This document shows positions 7,594 to 16,998 of a stretch of DNA of 64,000 bases, piece after piece. A program made the translations under genes and the position numbers. Positions within the stretch are counted from its first letter, which is position 1. The number at the start of each line of letters is the position of its first letter. The notes under the pieces are model-generated. The model saw nothing but the letters and a program-made list of their open reading frames with translations, made no database searches and was not told the DNA's origin. Origin of the DNA: Clostridia bacterium (GTDB lineage: Bacteria; Bacillota; Clostridia; Acetivibrionales; DSM-27016); NCBI GenBank assembly GCA_026414765.1, contig JAOAIJ010000009.1:211088-275087 (forward strand). The letters are read 5' to 3'.

Positions 7594-9968
7594 AAAGGTT
7601 GTTTATAAAAGTTATCCGTGATTTGTTCAAGGATAAATTCAGAGCTGTCATGTCACTTCTTGCTATAACAGTCGGTATGATAGCCTTTGGGGTCATGTTA
7701 TTTTCCTACGATATAGTCAACAGGGAGATAGTGAATGTTTTTTCAGCAATCAACCCTTCTTCTGCCACTGTTACAGTTGACAGGGTTGATGACAAACTTG
7801 TGTCTTTAACCAGAGAATTCAAGGGTTTCAATGACTTTGAAGAAAAAGGCTTCTACGAATTGAGAATGAAGACAAGTGATAACAAATGGAAAACCCTTCA
7901 TTTGTTCGCTGTGAAAGATTTCAGCAAGATGAAAATAAATAAAATCCGTAGTCTGTCCGGTGATTTCCAACCTCACAGGGGTGAAATTCTTATTGAAAGA
8001 GATGCCCTGGGAGTAGCAGATGCGGTACTGAATGACACCATATCCATCCTCCTCCCTGATTCCCGTCTGCAAGAATTCAAGGTAACAGGTGTTGTCAACG
8101 ATATCAATCTGCACCCTGCTTCAATTCACAACACCGTATATGCATATGTAGCATACGACACGCTGGCAGAATTGGGACTGCAAGGTAACAGGATTGATTT
8201 TATCATTGCAGGCAACAAATATGAAAAGTCCGATATATTGGCAATAAGCAATGAGTATATGAAATTGTTGGAACACAACGGTTACAAGCTAAAGGGCCTG
8301 GACATATCAAAAAATCCGGGCGTCAGTATTCATATGGATGAATATGATTCAGTACTCTTCATATTGCGTATTTTTTCAGTAGTGTCCTTTATATTTGGAT
8401 GCATGATTATGAGCGGCCTTCTGTCAACCATTCTATCGAATCAAATCAGACAGATTGGAATTCTTAAAGCTATCGGAGCAAGGACAAAAAATATATTCCC
8501 GGTATATATGCTTGCAATCCTCCTCTTAGTGCTGATTACAGTAGCGGTGTCATTTCCCTCGTCTGTACTTATTTCCAAAACCCTCTCTGTTCTCTTTATG
8601 AGGCTGGGTAATATGCCACTCCCTGATAGCGGTATACCAGGGTATTTATATGTGCTATTCTGCGTTTCAGGAATAACTGTCCCACTTTTAGTCTCTTTCT
8701 TTCCAATAAAAAGAGGCATACGGGCGACAGTCAAAGATGCGCTAAGCAATTATGGCATAAACGGCATAAAAGCAAGCAGTAATTTATCTTCACCCCAGCT
8801 TGGTATATTCAAAGCATTTTCCAGACCAGTAATTATGTCACTCAGAAATGCACTAAGACGTAAAGGCCGGCTTTACATGAATATTGCCACTCTGACTCTG
8901 GGTGGAGCTATTTTTGTGGCAGTAGTGACATCCATGATGTCTCTCCAGGGTACTCTGTCAAAAAGTATAAAAACACTCGGGTACGACTATCAGATTACTA
9001 CCAGTTCCTATATTGATGATGCGAGACTGGCTCATGCAGTAAAAAAAATTCCGGAAATAAAACAGTACGAAAGCTGGGGGGTCAGTGGCGGCAAGCATAA
9101 ATACAAAGACGGCAAGCTCGGTAATCTTTACACTATCATAGCCCCTTCCCACGATACAAAAATGATGAAGCCAGAAATTATGGATGGCAGGTGGTTTATA
9201 GAAGGTGATACAAATGGAATCATAGTCGGGCATAAGTTTTTTCTTTCAGAACCTGACTATAAACTTGGGGATACAATTACTTTTCTTATCGGAAATTCCG
9301 AAGAACAGTTTAAAATCATCGGAACAGTAAAAGAACTGGGTTCTCCAGCTATTTTACTGAACAAAAAAAGCTTTGACCGGCTTATCCCTGAAAAAGCAAG
9401 ACAGAACTGCATTAAATTATCAATCGCCCCTGGTAATGCAAACAAGGATATTTTATATCATAGAATTGAGGATAGCTTTGAAAAACAAAATATAAATATC
9501 TTCCAGGGTGAAAGTAAAAATGAACAGTACAAAATTCTGTCAGGTCACTTTATGATTATTCTGGTATCTTTTCTTATAGTTTCATTAATGGTAGTAGTTG
9601 TTGCTTCTTTTGGACTGACCTCCACAATGAGTGTACAGGTTTCAGAGAGGACAAAAGAGATAGGTATAATGAAAGCCATGGGAGCAACAAAGTTACAAAT
9701 AAGAAGAGTTGTTACAGCAGAGAGTATATTCATATGTATCTTAAGCTGGTTAATTTCCATCCTTGTTGGTATTCCTGCGGGAATAATGGGAGCATATGTT
9801 TTTGGATACATAATCATTGATACCCCGCTTAATATAGATTTCACATCTTTTATCGTCCCCTTTATGATCTGGCTTGTCTTGACAGTCACAACAGGCTATT
9901 TTTCAAGCAGGACCGCAGCCAGGAGGGCATCAAGCCTGAGTATAAAAGATACACTGGCTTATGAATGA
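7590..9968 (+). CDS. FtsX-like ABC permease with two FtsX units (cassette 1)
   Basis: The protein has 792 residues. A first helix near the N-terminus, a roughly 220-residue outside domain and three helices (about 255-365) form one FtsX unit. A linker and a second unit with the same plan follow, ending TKEIGIMKAMGATKLQIRRVV and three more helices. The family moves lipids, lipoproteins or peptides across or out of the membrane, or transmits signals. The ATPase gene overlaps its start. The double-FtsX plan differs from the usual 10-helix BceB plan. A paralogue lies at 14433-16808. The substrate is unknown. Confidence 0.93.
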   Translation: MKRLFIKVIRDLFKDKFRAVMSLLAITVGMIAFGVMLFSYDIVNREIVNVFSAINPSSATVTVDRVDDKLVSLTREFKGFNDFEEKGFYELRMKTSDNKWKTLHLFAVKDFSKMKINKIRSLSGDFQPHRGEILIERDALGVADAVLNDTISILLPDSRLQEFKVTGVVNDINLHPASIHNTVYAYVAYDTLAELGLQGNRIDFIIAGNKYEKSDILAISNEYMKLLEHNGYKLKGLDISKNPGVSIHMDEYDSVLFILRIFSVVSFIFGCMIMSGLLSTILSNQIRQIGILKAIGARTKNIFPVYMLAILLLVLITVAVSFPSSVLISKTLSVLFMRLGNMPLPDSGIPGYLYVLFCVSGITVPLLVSFFPIKRGIRATVKDALSNYGINGIKASSNLSSPQLGIFKAFSRPVIMSLRNALRRKGRLYMNIATLTLGGAIFVAVVTSMMSLQGTLSKSIKTLGYDYQITTSSYIDDARLAHAVKKIPEIKQYESWGVSGGKHKYKDGKLGNLYTIIAPSHDTKMMKPEIMDGRWFIEGDTNGIIVGHKFFLSEPDYKLGDTITFLIGNSEEQFKIIGTVKELGSPAILLNKKSFDRLIPEKARQNCIKLSIAPGNANKDILYHRIEDSFEKQNINIFQGESKNEQYKILSGHFMIILVSFLIVSLMVVVVASFGLTSTMSVQVSERTKEIGIMKAMGATKLQIRRVVTAESIFICILSWLISILVGIPAGIMGAYVFGYIIIDTPLNIDFTSFIVPFMIWLVLTVTTGYFSSRTAARRASSLSIKDTLAYE

Positions 9969-10026
9969 AGAGTTAAAAAATAAAAGTGATTAACAAATAT
10001 TCATTATGACTTAACAAGGTGAGCTT

Positions 10027-11232
10027 ATGTGGACGAAAAAAAATACCATACTTAGAACAGTAGTAAAAATCCTATCTTTCATTCTTGTTTCAGAAATGTT
10101 CTCCAGAGCATTTGATGGCCTTAAAGCCATTTATGGTATGCTCCTGATACAAAGTCTAAACATCACAAAGCTGAGTATATCACTGAGTCCGATTATTTCG
10201 GTGGTTTTCTTGTGCATACTGTTCGGAAGGTTTTTCTGCGGCTGGTTTTGCGCTTTTGGATCACTGAATGATTTTCTATATTTGATATCAAGTAAAGTGT
10301 TTGGAAAGAGATTTACAATCAGCCCTCTGGCAGATGCTCTGTTAAAATACCTTAAATATGCCATCCTTCTTTTCATCTTCGGCTTTGTGTGGACATTGAA
10401 GCTGCTTCCGTCCGAAAACTATAGTCCATGGCTTGCTTTTGACCAGATAACACAAGCTCCAGGTATTTTTTTTGTTAGACCGGCGGCTTACATTTTGTTA
10501 TTGCTGATACTTATAGGCTCAATGTTTGTTGAAAGATTTTTCTGCAAGTATCTGTGCCCGCTTGGAGCAGTATTGTCGATAATCTCCAGATTAAGGTTTG
10601 TAGAAATAAGCAAACAGGTATCTTCTAACTGTAGTAGTTGCAGTGTCTGCAAGTCAAAGTGTCCCATGAATATAAACCTTGATGATATGGAGCAACAAAA
10701 GAGCGGTGAATGTATAGACTGCCTAAAATGCATTGATTATTGTCCGAAAGATAACATAAAGATACATTTTCTATGCAGAAATATTACTAGAAGCAAGTAT
10801 ATTACTTTTGCAGCTCTAACTATAATTTTCTCCTACCTTTCAAGCAGCTATATAAGTTCATACGCTAATGCAAAAGGCTATTCCGTATCAAATCCGTATA
10901 CTGCTTCTTACACTGATAATACTTGTCAGAGTGATTCAGGCATCGATATTCCGGAAGAATTGACATACAAGGATGGTGTGTTCAAAGGTGTATCCCGTGG
11001 CCGCCGCAAAAACCTCACAGTCCTGGTTAAAGTGAAAAACGGCCGTGTTTCCGAAATAGAAATATTGTCACACAAGGAATCTAGAGGCTATTATGAAGAA
11101 CCTTTCAGGACGATTCCAAAGAAAATTATTTCTTCCCAATCTCTTGATGTTGATGTGGTTTCAGGTGCGACCCTTACAAGCAACGGGATAATCAACGCTG
11201 TTAAAGATGCGTTAAGCAATGCAAAAGAATAG
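10027..11232 (+). CDS. NosR/NapH-like membrane Fe-S protein with FMN-binding domain
   Basis: The protein has 401 residues. Several N-terminal membrane helices carry CGWFCAFG and CKYLCPLGA, as in NapH/NosR/RnfD-like electron-transfer proteins. Two 4Fe-4S clusters follow (CSSCSVCKSKCP and CIDCLKCIDYCP). After another helix comes an outside FMN_bind domain ending DVVSGATLTSNGI, which matches the flavinylation motif SGATxT where ApbE attaches FMN to Thr. The protein would pass electrons across the membrane to an extracellular flavin. It is 58 nt after the FtsX gene and ends at a terminator. No apbE is in the window. Confidence 0.85.
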   Translation: MWTKKNTILRTVVKILSFILVSEMFSRAFDGLKAIYGMLLIQSLNITKLSISLSPIISVVFLCILFGRFFCGWFCAFGSLNDFLYLISSKVFGKRFTISPLADALLKYLKYAILLFIFGFVWTLKLLPSENYSPWLAFDQITQAPGIFFVRPAAYILLLLILIGSMFVERFFCKYLCPLGAVLSIISRLRFVEISKQVSSNCSSCSVCKSKCPMNINLDDMEQQKSGECIDCLKCIDYCPKDNIKIHFLCRNITRSKYITFAALTIIFSYLSSSYISSYANAKGYSVSNPYTASYTDNTCQSDSGIDIPEELTYKDGVFKGVSRGRRKNLTVLVKVKNGRVSEIEILSHKESRGYYEEPFRTIPKKIISSQSLDVDVVSGATLTSNGIINAVKDALSNAKE

Positions 11233-11233
11233 G

Positions 11234-11280
11234 CTAAACCCACTCATGTGAAAATATACTTGAGTGGGTTTAGTTTATGT
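11234..11280 (+). terminator. Terminator ending cassette 1
   Basis: A perfect 13-bp stem, CTAAACCCACTCA with TGAGTGGGTTTAG, has a 14-nt loop and is followed by a short T-rich stretch. It starts 2 nt after the stop of the FMN-binding protein. Confidence 0.85.
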
Positions 11281-11312
11281 TTACGTTTTTCACCGTCTGT
11301 AAAAAATCCAGA

Positions 11313-11330
11313 TCTTTATGAATTCTTTAT
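11313..11330. promoter_or_regulatory. Direct-repeat box upstream of the second two-component system
   Basis: TCTTTAT occurs twice with an 11-bp period (11313-11319 and 11324-11330). The same pattern recurs at 13631 and 16925, before the other cassette 2 units, which suggests a shared box for the response regulator encoded at 11483. Confidence 0.6.
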
Positions 11331-11482
11331 ATTCACTATCTAAAATAGAAAATAAGACAAAAAATTTGTAGTTATATGCACAAATAAAATATAATTAACT
11401 TAGTACGCCATGTTAGGTGAATTTTACCTGTTATACTTAATCAACAGCCTGAGATAGTTTGATTTCATTAAGGAGATGGAAT

Positions 11483-12172
11483 ATGCCAGAAAAAATACTG
11501 ATTGCCGATGACGAAGAAGGAATAATATCTTTTATAAAAGATGCACTGATTTGCGAGGGATATGAAGTAATGACCGCAACCAATGGTGACCAGGCTGTAA
11601 GCTGTGCTATGAAGCACCCGGATCTTATAATCCTGGATATCATGATGCCGGGTAAAGACGGATATGAAGTTTGTCAAGCCATAAGGGACATCGTATCCTG
11701 TCCGATAATTTTTTTAAGTGCTCTTCAGAGTGAGTCCGACAAGATTAAGGGTCTTGCGATAGGAGGAGATGACTATCTGACAAAGCCTTTTAGTCTGAGA
11801 GAGCTAAAAGTGCGCATTCAGGCCCATCTCCGGCGGGAAAAGAGAACTTCCTCAGTTCTTCATAAAACTTTTTTAAAGTACAGAAATCTTGCTATAGATT
11901 TAAAAGGGCGTGAGGTATTCTGCAAGGATAATAAAATCGTGTTTACAAAGCGTGAATTTGATATCATTGAACTTCTGGCCCTACACCCCGGTATTACATT
12001 TTCCAAAGACCAGATTTATGAGAAGGTATGGGGATATGATGCTATGGGGGATTCAGCAGGTGTAGCGGAGCATGTAAAGAAAATCCGTTCAAAACTGAAT
12101 GCTGCCGATTCACAGAATGAATATATTTCTACCGTATGGGGGGTGGGCTATAAATGGGAAAGAATAAAATGA
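11483..12172 (+). CDS. OmpR/PhoB-family response regulator of cassette 2
   Basis: The protein has 229 residues when started at ATG 11483, which has AAGGAG 7 nt upstream; an upstream in-frame TTG at 11459 lacks a good site. The receiver domain shows ADDEEG, phospho-acceptor LIILDIMMPG and the Lys of DYLTKPFS. The winged-helix domain includes VFTKREFDIIELL and a C-terminal VWGVGYKWE. The stop codon overlaps the ATG of the kinase gene (ATGA), so the two are translationally coupled. It probably controls the three units preceded by the repeated box. Confidence 0.93.
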   Translation: MPEKILIADDEEGIISFIKDALICEGYEVMTATNGDQAVSCAMKHPDLIILDIMMPGKDGYEVCQAIRDIVSCPIIFLSALQSESDKIKGLAIGGDDYLTKPFSLRELKVRIQAHLRREKRTSSVLHKTFLKYRNLAIDLKGREVFCKDNKIVFTKREFDIIELLALHPGITFSKDQIYEKVWGYDAMGDSAGVAEHVKKIRSKLNAADSQNEYISTVWGVGYKWERIK

Positions 12173-13581
12173 AAAAAAGAATTACAATAGAAAAGGAATT
12201 TATCTCATCCTACGTAATTGTTCTGATATTGAGCATAATTACGTCAATTGCTGCAGTAATGTCCTTCTATCTTATATTTCATTCCGTAAAAGGCTTCCAT
12301 TCGTCAGATATAAAAAGGGCAAATATGACAGAGATTATAGAATATGCACATAGAAACAGCAGTTTTATTATAAATGGTAAAAGGATCGATGAACTAAACA
12401 ATCTTGCAGACACGCATAATCTCAGCTTCTTAATCAAGGATGCCGCTAATAATGTAGTATACAGTTCGGGTAAAGAAAACATAAGCATAGATCATGACGG
12501 TTTCCTTACAAATATGATACATGAAATAAGGAGCACCTTGATAAATTCATCAACCGTTGATATTCCCCTGATGCACCCTGATACCGGCAAAGTGCAGCAA
12601 ATTCTGGTATTGACACAAAAAAGCAACTCCTATTCCATACTATTTATACTTATTGATATCAGCATACCGTTTATATGTTTCATAACATTCACCCTCATAG
12701 TTTCCAGAAAGCTTAGTAGAAGAATTAAAACTCCTTTGCGGGAGTTAATGGATGCTGTTGAAAAAATAAAGGGCAGGGATCTGGATTTTACTATAGAAAA
12801 CAGACAAAGTAATGAAATAGGAGATCTGGCAAGAGCATTTGAGGAAATGAAGGCAAATCTCAAAACTTCTTTGTTAAGAGAATGGCAGCTTGAGCATGAC
12901 AGACGTGAAATGGTCTCAGCTATAACACATGATTTGAGAACTCCCCTTGCCATCATTCAAGGGCATATAGAAGCCCTGCAGGACGGAATGAAGGAAAACA
13001 GGGATAAGCTTGACGCTTATCTGAATACAATAGAACAAAATGCAAAGCGGGCAAAAAATCTTATAGATGAGATGAATCTGCTGGTTGAAATAGACAGTAT
13101 GGATTTTACGCTGTCCCCTTCTCCATTGGATCTGGTACAGTTTATGAAAAACAGGGTACAAGAATATGAAGTACTGGCAGAACAAAAGGACATAAGAATT
13201 GTAAAAAGGATAAGTGACAACCGTAAGGAAAATTCAATGACCGCAGTAGATCCCAGTCGGCTTTCGCAGGTTCTCGACAATATCATGAGCAATAGTTTGC
13301 GATATACTCCAAAAGGGGGCACTATCAGCGTTAACCTGGAAATTTTAGAAACAGAGGCACACTTCAGAATATGCGATACAGGTGCCGGCTTTTCTGAAAA
13401 AGATTTGTCCAACCTGTTTAAAAAGTTCTACAAGGGCGATGCATCAAGATCAGTGGTAAAAGGCCATTGCGGTCTCGGCTTGTATATCAGCAAATCAATA
13501 ATCCAAAAACATGGTGGTGCTGTAAGAGCTTGTAATATGCCTGAAGGCGGAGCCTGCATAGAATTTAGTATCACATTCTGA
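12169..13581 (+). CDS. Sensor histidine kinase of cassette 2
   Basis: The protein has about 470 residues. One helix at the N-terminus and a second near residues 157-180 enclose an outside sensor domain of about 120 residues. A HAMP linker follows, then HisKA with ITHDLRTPLAII and HATPase_c with DNIMSNSLRYTP, DTGAGF and GHCGLGLYIS. ATG 12169 overlaps the regulator stop and has a GGAAAG site; ATG 12154 is a possible alternative. Unlike the cassette 1 kinase it has a large outside domain, so the two cassettes may sense different signals. Confidence 0.92.
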   Translation: MKKRITIEKEFISSYVIVLILSIITSIAAVMSFYLIFHSVKGFHSSDIKRANMTEIIEYAHRNSSFIINGKRIDELNNLADTHNLSFLIKDAANNVVYSSGKENISIDHDGFLTNMIHEIRSTLINSSTVDIPLMHPDTGKVQQILVLTQKSNSYSILFILIDISIPFICFITFTLIVSRKLSRRIKTPLRELMDAVEKIKGRDLDFTIENRQSNEIGDLARAFEEMKANLKTSLLREWQLEHDRREMVSAITHDLRTPLAIIQGHIEALQDGMKENRDKLDAYLNTIEQNAKRAKNLIDEMNLLVEIDSMDFTLSPSPLDLVQFMKNRVQEYEVLAEQKDIRIVKRISDNRKENSMTAVDPSRLSQVLDNIMSNSLRYTPKGGTISVNLEILETEAHFRICDTGAGFSEKDLSNLFKKFYKGDASRSVVKGHCGLGLYISKSIIQKHGGAVRACNMPEGGACIEFSITF

Positions 13582-13630
13582 CTAAACAAATTTAGGAGAA
13601 ATAATCCATCAAACCAGATTTTATCTCCTG

Positions 13631-13648
13631 CCTTTATAAAATCTTTAA
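13631..13648. promoter_or_regulatory. Direct-repeat box upstream of the cassette 2 ABC operon
   Basis: CCTTTAT and TCTTTAA occur with an 11-bp period (13631-13637, 13642-13648). A 19-nt stretch here, CTTTATAAAATCTTTAAAA, recurs exactly upstream of the SDR gene. It lies about 90 bp before the ABC ATPase start, in a leader that also holds a weak AGGAGA...TCTCCT hairpin. Confidence 0.6.
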
Positions 13649-13737
13649 AAATATCGCTTAAAATCTGAATATAGCAGTTATTGATGTGATTTCGCATTAA
13701 ACATCACTTCATAATAACTTAATATAGGAGGATTTTG

Positions 13738-14436
13738 ATGATTAACTTAAAAGGTATTGAAAAGGTTTACAAAACTGGATATAAGGATTATTCAGTCTTA
13801 AAAAACGTATCATTTGACATTAAAGCAGGCGAGTTTGTCATAATCATGGGAAAGTCAGGCAGTGGAAAATCCACTCTTATGAACATCATAACCGGAGTTG
13901 ACAAACCAACAAGTGGCGATGTAGTTATTAATGGAATCGGCATAAATAGCTATAATGAAGGGAAAATGGCGCAATGGAGAGGACATAACGTAGGCATAAT
14001 CTTTCAGTTTTTTCAACTGATTCCCACATTATCCGTTATAGAAAATATCTTATTACCTATGGATCTGGTAAAAAAAATCCCTGCTAAAGAAAGAGAGTCT
14101 AAAGCTGTAAAGCTATTGACCAAGGTAGGTCTTACTGAGCATGCACATAAAATGCCATCCGCCCTTTCAGGGGGAGAGCAGCAAAGGGTAGCTATTGCAC
14201 GTGCTCTCGCAAATGATGTGCCAATTATAGTTGCGGATGAACCTACTGGAAACCTTGATTCAAAGAATGCAGAAATTATTTATGATTTGTTTGATAAGAT
14301 AAAAAAGGAAGGGAAAACCGTTATAATGGTTACCCATGAGAGAGAGATTATCAAAGGCGCTACCAGAAAACTTGTTCTGAGAGACGGAGAAGTAATTGAA
14401 GATGTTACTCTTGTGCCGGGGGTAAAAGCTGTATGA
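13738..14436 (+). CDS. ABC transporter ATP-binding protein (cassette 2)
   Basis: The protein has 232 residues from ATG 13738, with AGGAGG 6 nt upstream. Walker A is GKSGSGKST, the signature LSGGEQQR and Walker B IIVADEPTGNLD. It is a close paralogue of the ATPase at 6895-7593, and long runs such as FFQLIPTLSVIENILLP are identical. It overlaps the permease gene by 4 nt. It should power that permease. Confidence 0.95.
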   Translation: MINLKGIEKVYKTGYKDYSVLKNVSFDIKAGEFVIIMGKSGSGKSTLMNIITGVDKPTSGDVVINGIGINSYNEGKMAQWRGHNVGIIFQFFQLIPTLSVIENILLPMDLVKKIPAKERESKAVKLLTKVGLTEHAHKMPSALSGGEQQRVAIARALANDVPIIVADEPTGNLDSKNAEIIYDLFDKIKKEGKTVIMVTHEREIIKGATRKLVLRDGEVIEDVTLVPGVKAV

Positions 14437-16808
14437 AAAGGTTGTTTGTAAAGATAATACGCGATTTACTTAAGGACAAACTTAGGACATTTCTTTCATT
14501 ATTGGCTATCGCGATAGGTATGACAGCCTTCGGTCTGGTAATGTTTTCTTACAATATATTGACAAGAGAATTGTCCGATATATTTACAGCCATAAACCCC
14601 GTATCAGCCAGCATTATGGTTGACAAAATCGATGACAGGTTGATTGACCTGACTAGGGGATTTAAAGAAATTGGTGAGTTTGAGGAAAAAGGATATTATG
14701 AACTCAGACTAAAGCTGGGTGAAAACAAGTGGAAGACACTCCACCTGTATGCTGTTAAAGATTTCAGCAAAATGAGGATTAATAAAGTGAAGAGCCAGGA
14801 AGGAAGCTTCAGCCCTGGAAAAAACGAAGTACTGATTGAAAGGGATGCACTAGGAGTTGCTAACGCTGTACTAAATAAAAACATAAAAGTAGCTTTGCCT
14901 GACTCAAGCATCCGTGAACTCAAAGTTGTTGGAGTTGTTCATGACATAGTCGTCCACCCCGCTTCCATAGAAAACATCATACCGGTTTATATTTCTTACG
15001 ACTCACTTGAAGACTTAGGTCTCATAGGAAACCGGATGGATGTCATACTTGCAGATAACAAGTATGACAGAAAAAGCATATTGGCTGCCGGCAATGACTA
15101 TATCAAGCTATTAGAAACTAATGGATATAAAGTAAGTGATATCGATATCTCAAGCACTCCCGGCAGAAGCATGCATCAGTCTGAATACGATTCTATCCTT
15201 TTCATCCTGCAGGTGTTTGCTATTATAGCCTTTTTACTCGGCTGCATGATCATGAGCAGTTTGTTGTCTTCCATACTTTCAAGCCAGATAAGGCAGATCG
15301 GAGTACTGAAGGCTATCGGAGCCAAAACGTCTAATATCTTCCTGTCATATATGCTTATAATGCTGGCTTTAGTATCGTTAACATCAGCAGTATCCGTACC
15401 TGCCTCAACAGCACTTGCCAAAAGCTTCTCTGTTCTGATGATGCGGTTAGGCAACATGGAACTTGGCAGTAGCAGTATACCCGTAAACCTGATTGTATTG
15501 TTTTGTGTATTGAGTTTCGTAATACCAATGATTATTTCCATATTCCCCATACGCAGGGGGGTTAAAATAACTGTAAGAGAGGCAATCAACGATTATGGAA
15601 CGGTTCAGCATGCGGGCAGCAGTAGGCAGGATATGCCAGGTGTTGATTTAAGATTATTCTCAAGACCGGTTATGCTATCTATAAGGAATGCAGCAAGGCG
15701 TAAAGGCCGTTTTTATCTGAATGTAATAAGCCTGACCTTAAGTGGAGCTATTTTTATTGCTGCAATAACTGCTATGGTTTCTATGAGCTACACTATATCA
15801 AAAGACCTTGAAACATTTAATTTTGATTATCAGATTAGAACTAGCAATTCAGTTGATGATTCAAAATTGGATTATGTTATAAAAAACATCCCTGAAATAA
15901 TTGGCTATGAAAATTGGGGACATGCTACAGGGAAGCTGATATATAACGACGGAAAAGCTGGTAATTTATATGATATCATGGCTCTCTCTCCCAATACCAA
16001 AGCATTTAAGCCTGAACAGATGGAGGGCAGATGGCTCTCTGACCATGATACAAATGAAATCGTAGTAGGACATCAGTTTTTTTCAAATGAACCAGCTTTC
16101 AGGTTTGGCGATACAATAGCTGTAAAATTTGGAAATAAAGAGCAACGGTTTAAGATAGTTGGCACCATCAAGGAACTTGGTTCTCCTACAATATATATGA
16201 CAAAAAAAAGCTATGATAAACTGGTTCCTGCCGAAAACAAAAAGAACAGTATAAAACTTATGATTCAGCCCGGTATTTCAGAAAAACAAAACTTGTATCA
16301 AAAAACAGAAGACAGGCTTAGAGAAGCAGGAGTAATTATTTTTCAGAGCGAAAGCATGGAAGAATTGCTTGAGGTTTTGGAAGCACACGGCACACTGATT
16401 ATTGTATTCTTTCTGGCAATTTCTATAATGGTGGTGGTAGTTGCAGGTTTCGGACTTTCATCAACAATGAATGTACAGGTCACTGAAAGAACAAGAGAAA
16501 TCGGCATCATGAAAGCAATGGGGGCATCCAGGAGGCAAATCAAAAGAATTGTAACTGCTGAGAGTGTATTTATTTCCATTGTAAGCTGGTTGGTTTCAAT
16601 CATACTTGGTATACCTCTTGGTGCGCTGGTAGCTTTCGTAGTGGGCAACATCATGGTTAGCACCTCACTGGATGTTAACTATGCGCAAAGCTACATACCT
16701 GTTGTAATATGGTTAGTGTTAACGCTTACAATAAGTTATGCAGCGAGCAGGACTGCTTCTAAACGGGCATCAAAAATGAGTGTCAAAGAGACACTTGCAT
16801 TTGAATAA
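14433..16808 (+). CDS. FtsX-like ABC permease with two FtsX units (cassette 2)
   Basis: The 791 residues follow the same plan as the permease at 7590-9968: helix, outside domain, three helices, linker, then helix, outside domain, three helices. It ends in TREIGIMKAMGASRRQIKRIV and the last membrane segments. Similarity to the first copy runs the whole length, so the pair arose by duplication rather than domain sharing. It is translationally coupled to the ATPase and followed by a strong terminator. Substrate unknown. Confidence 0.93.
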   Translation: MKRLFVKIIRDLLKDKLRTFLSLLAIAIGMTAFGLVMFSYNILTRELSDIFTAINPVSASIMVDKIDDRLIDLTRGFKEIGEFEEKGYYELRLKLGENKWKTLHLYAVKDFSKMRINKVKSQEGSFSPGKNEVLIERDALGVANAVLNKNIKVALPDSSIRELKVVGVVHDIVVHPASIENIIPVYISYDSLEDLGLIGNRMDVILADNKYDRKSILAAGNDYIKLLETNGYKVSDIDISSTPGRSMHQSEYDSILFILQVFAIIAFLLGCMIMSSLLSSILSSQIRQIGVLKAIGAKTSNIFLSYMLIMLALVSLTSAVSVPASTALAKSFSVLMMRLGNMELGSSSIPVNLIVLFCVLSFVIPMIISIFPIRRGVKITVREAINDYGTVQHAGSSRQDMPGVDLRLFSRPVMLSIRNAARRKGRFYLNVISLTLSGAIFIAAITAMVSMSYTISKDLETFNFDYQIRTSNSVDDSKLDYVIKNIPEIIGYENWGHATGKLIYNDGKAGNLYDIMALSPNTKAFKPEQMEGRWLSDHDTNEIVVGHQFFSNEPAFRFGDTIAVKFGNKEQRFKIVGTIKELGSPTIYMTKKSYDKLVPAENKKNSIKLMIQPGISEKQNLYQKTEDRLREAGVIIFQSESMEELLEVLEAHGTLIIVFFLAISIMVVVVAGFGLSSTMNVQVTERTREIGIMKAMGASRRQIKRIVTAESVFISIVSWLVSIILGIPLGALVAFVVGNIMVSTSLDVNYAQSYIPVVIWLVLTLTISYAASRTASKRASKMSVKETLAFE

Positions 16809-16837
16809 TAATAAGTATCGGTAAACAATTGTCTTCC

Positions 16838-16872
16838 AGGCTGAGTAAAAGGTATTTTACTCAGCCTTTTTT
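16838..16872 (+). terminator. Strong Rho-independent terminator after the cassette 2 ABC operon
   Basis: The perfect 13-bp stem AGGCTGAGTAAAA / TTTTACTCAGCCT has a 4-nt loop and runs straight into a T tract. Confidence 0.95.
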
Positions 16873-16924
16873 ATTAACCGCTCCACAATCCCCCTTTTTC
16901 AAAAAATATCAAGAATGTATTCTG

Positions 16925-16942
16925 ACTTTATAAAATCTTTAA
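16925..16942. promoter_or_regulatory. Direct-repeat box upstream of the SDR/ICMT/hydrolase operon
   Basis: ACTTTAT and TCTTTAA occur with an 11-bp period (16925-16931, 16936-16942). It is the third copy of the pattern seen at 11313 and 13631. It lies about 55 bp before the SDR start. Confidence 0.6.
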
Positions 16943-16998
16943 AATTCAGTATTACCATTAATATATAAAATGAAAATAATCAGATGGAGGACAGAAAT

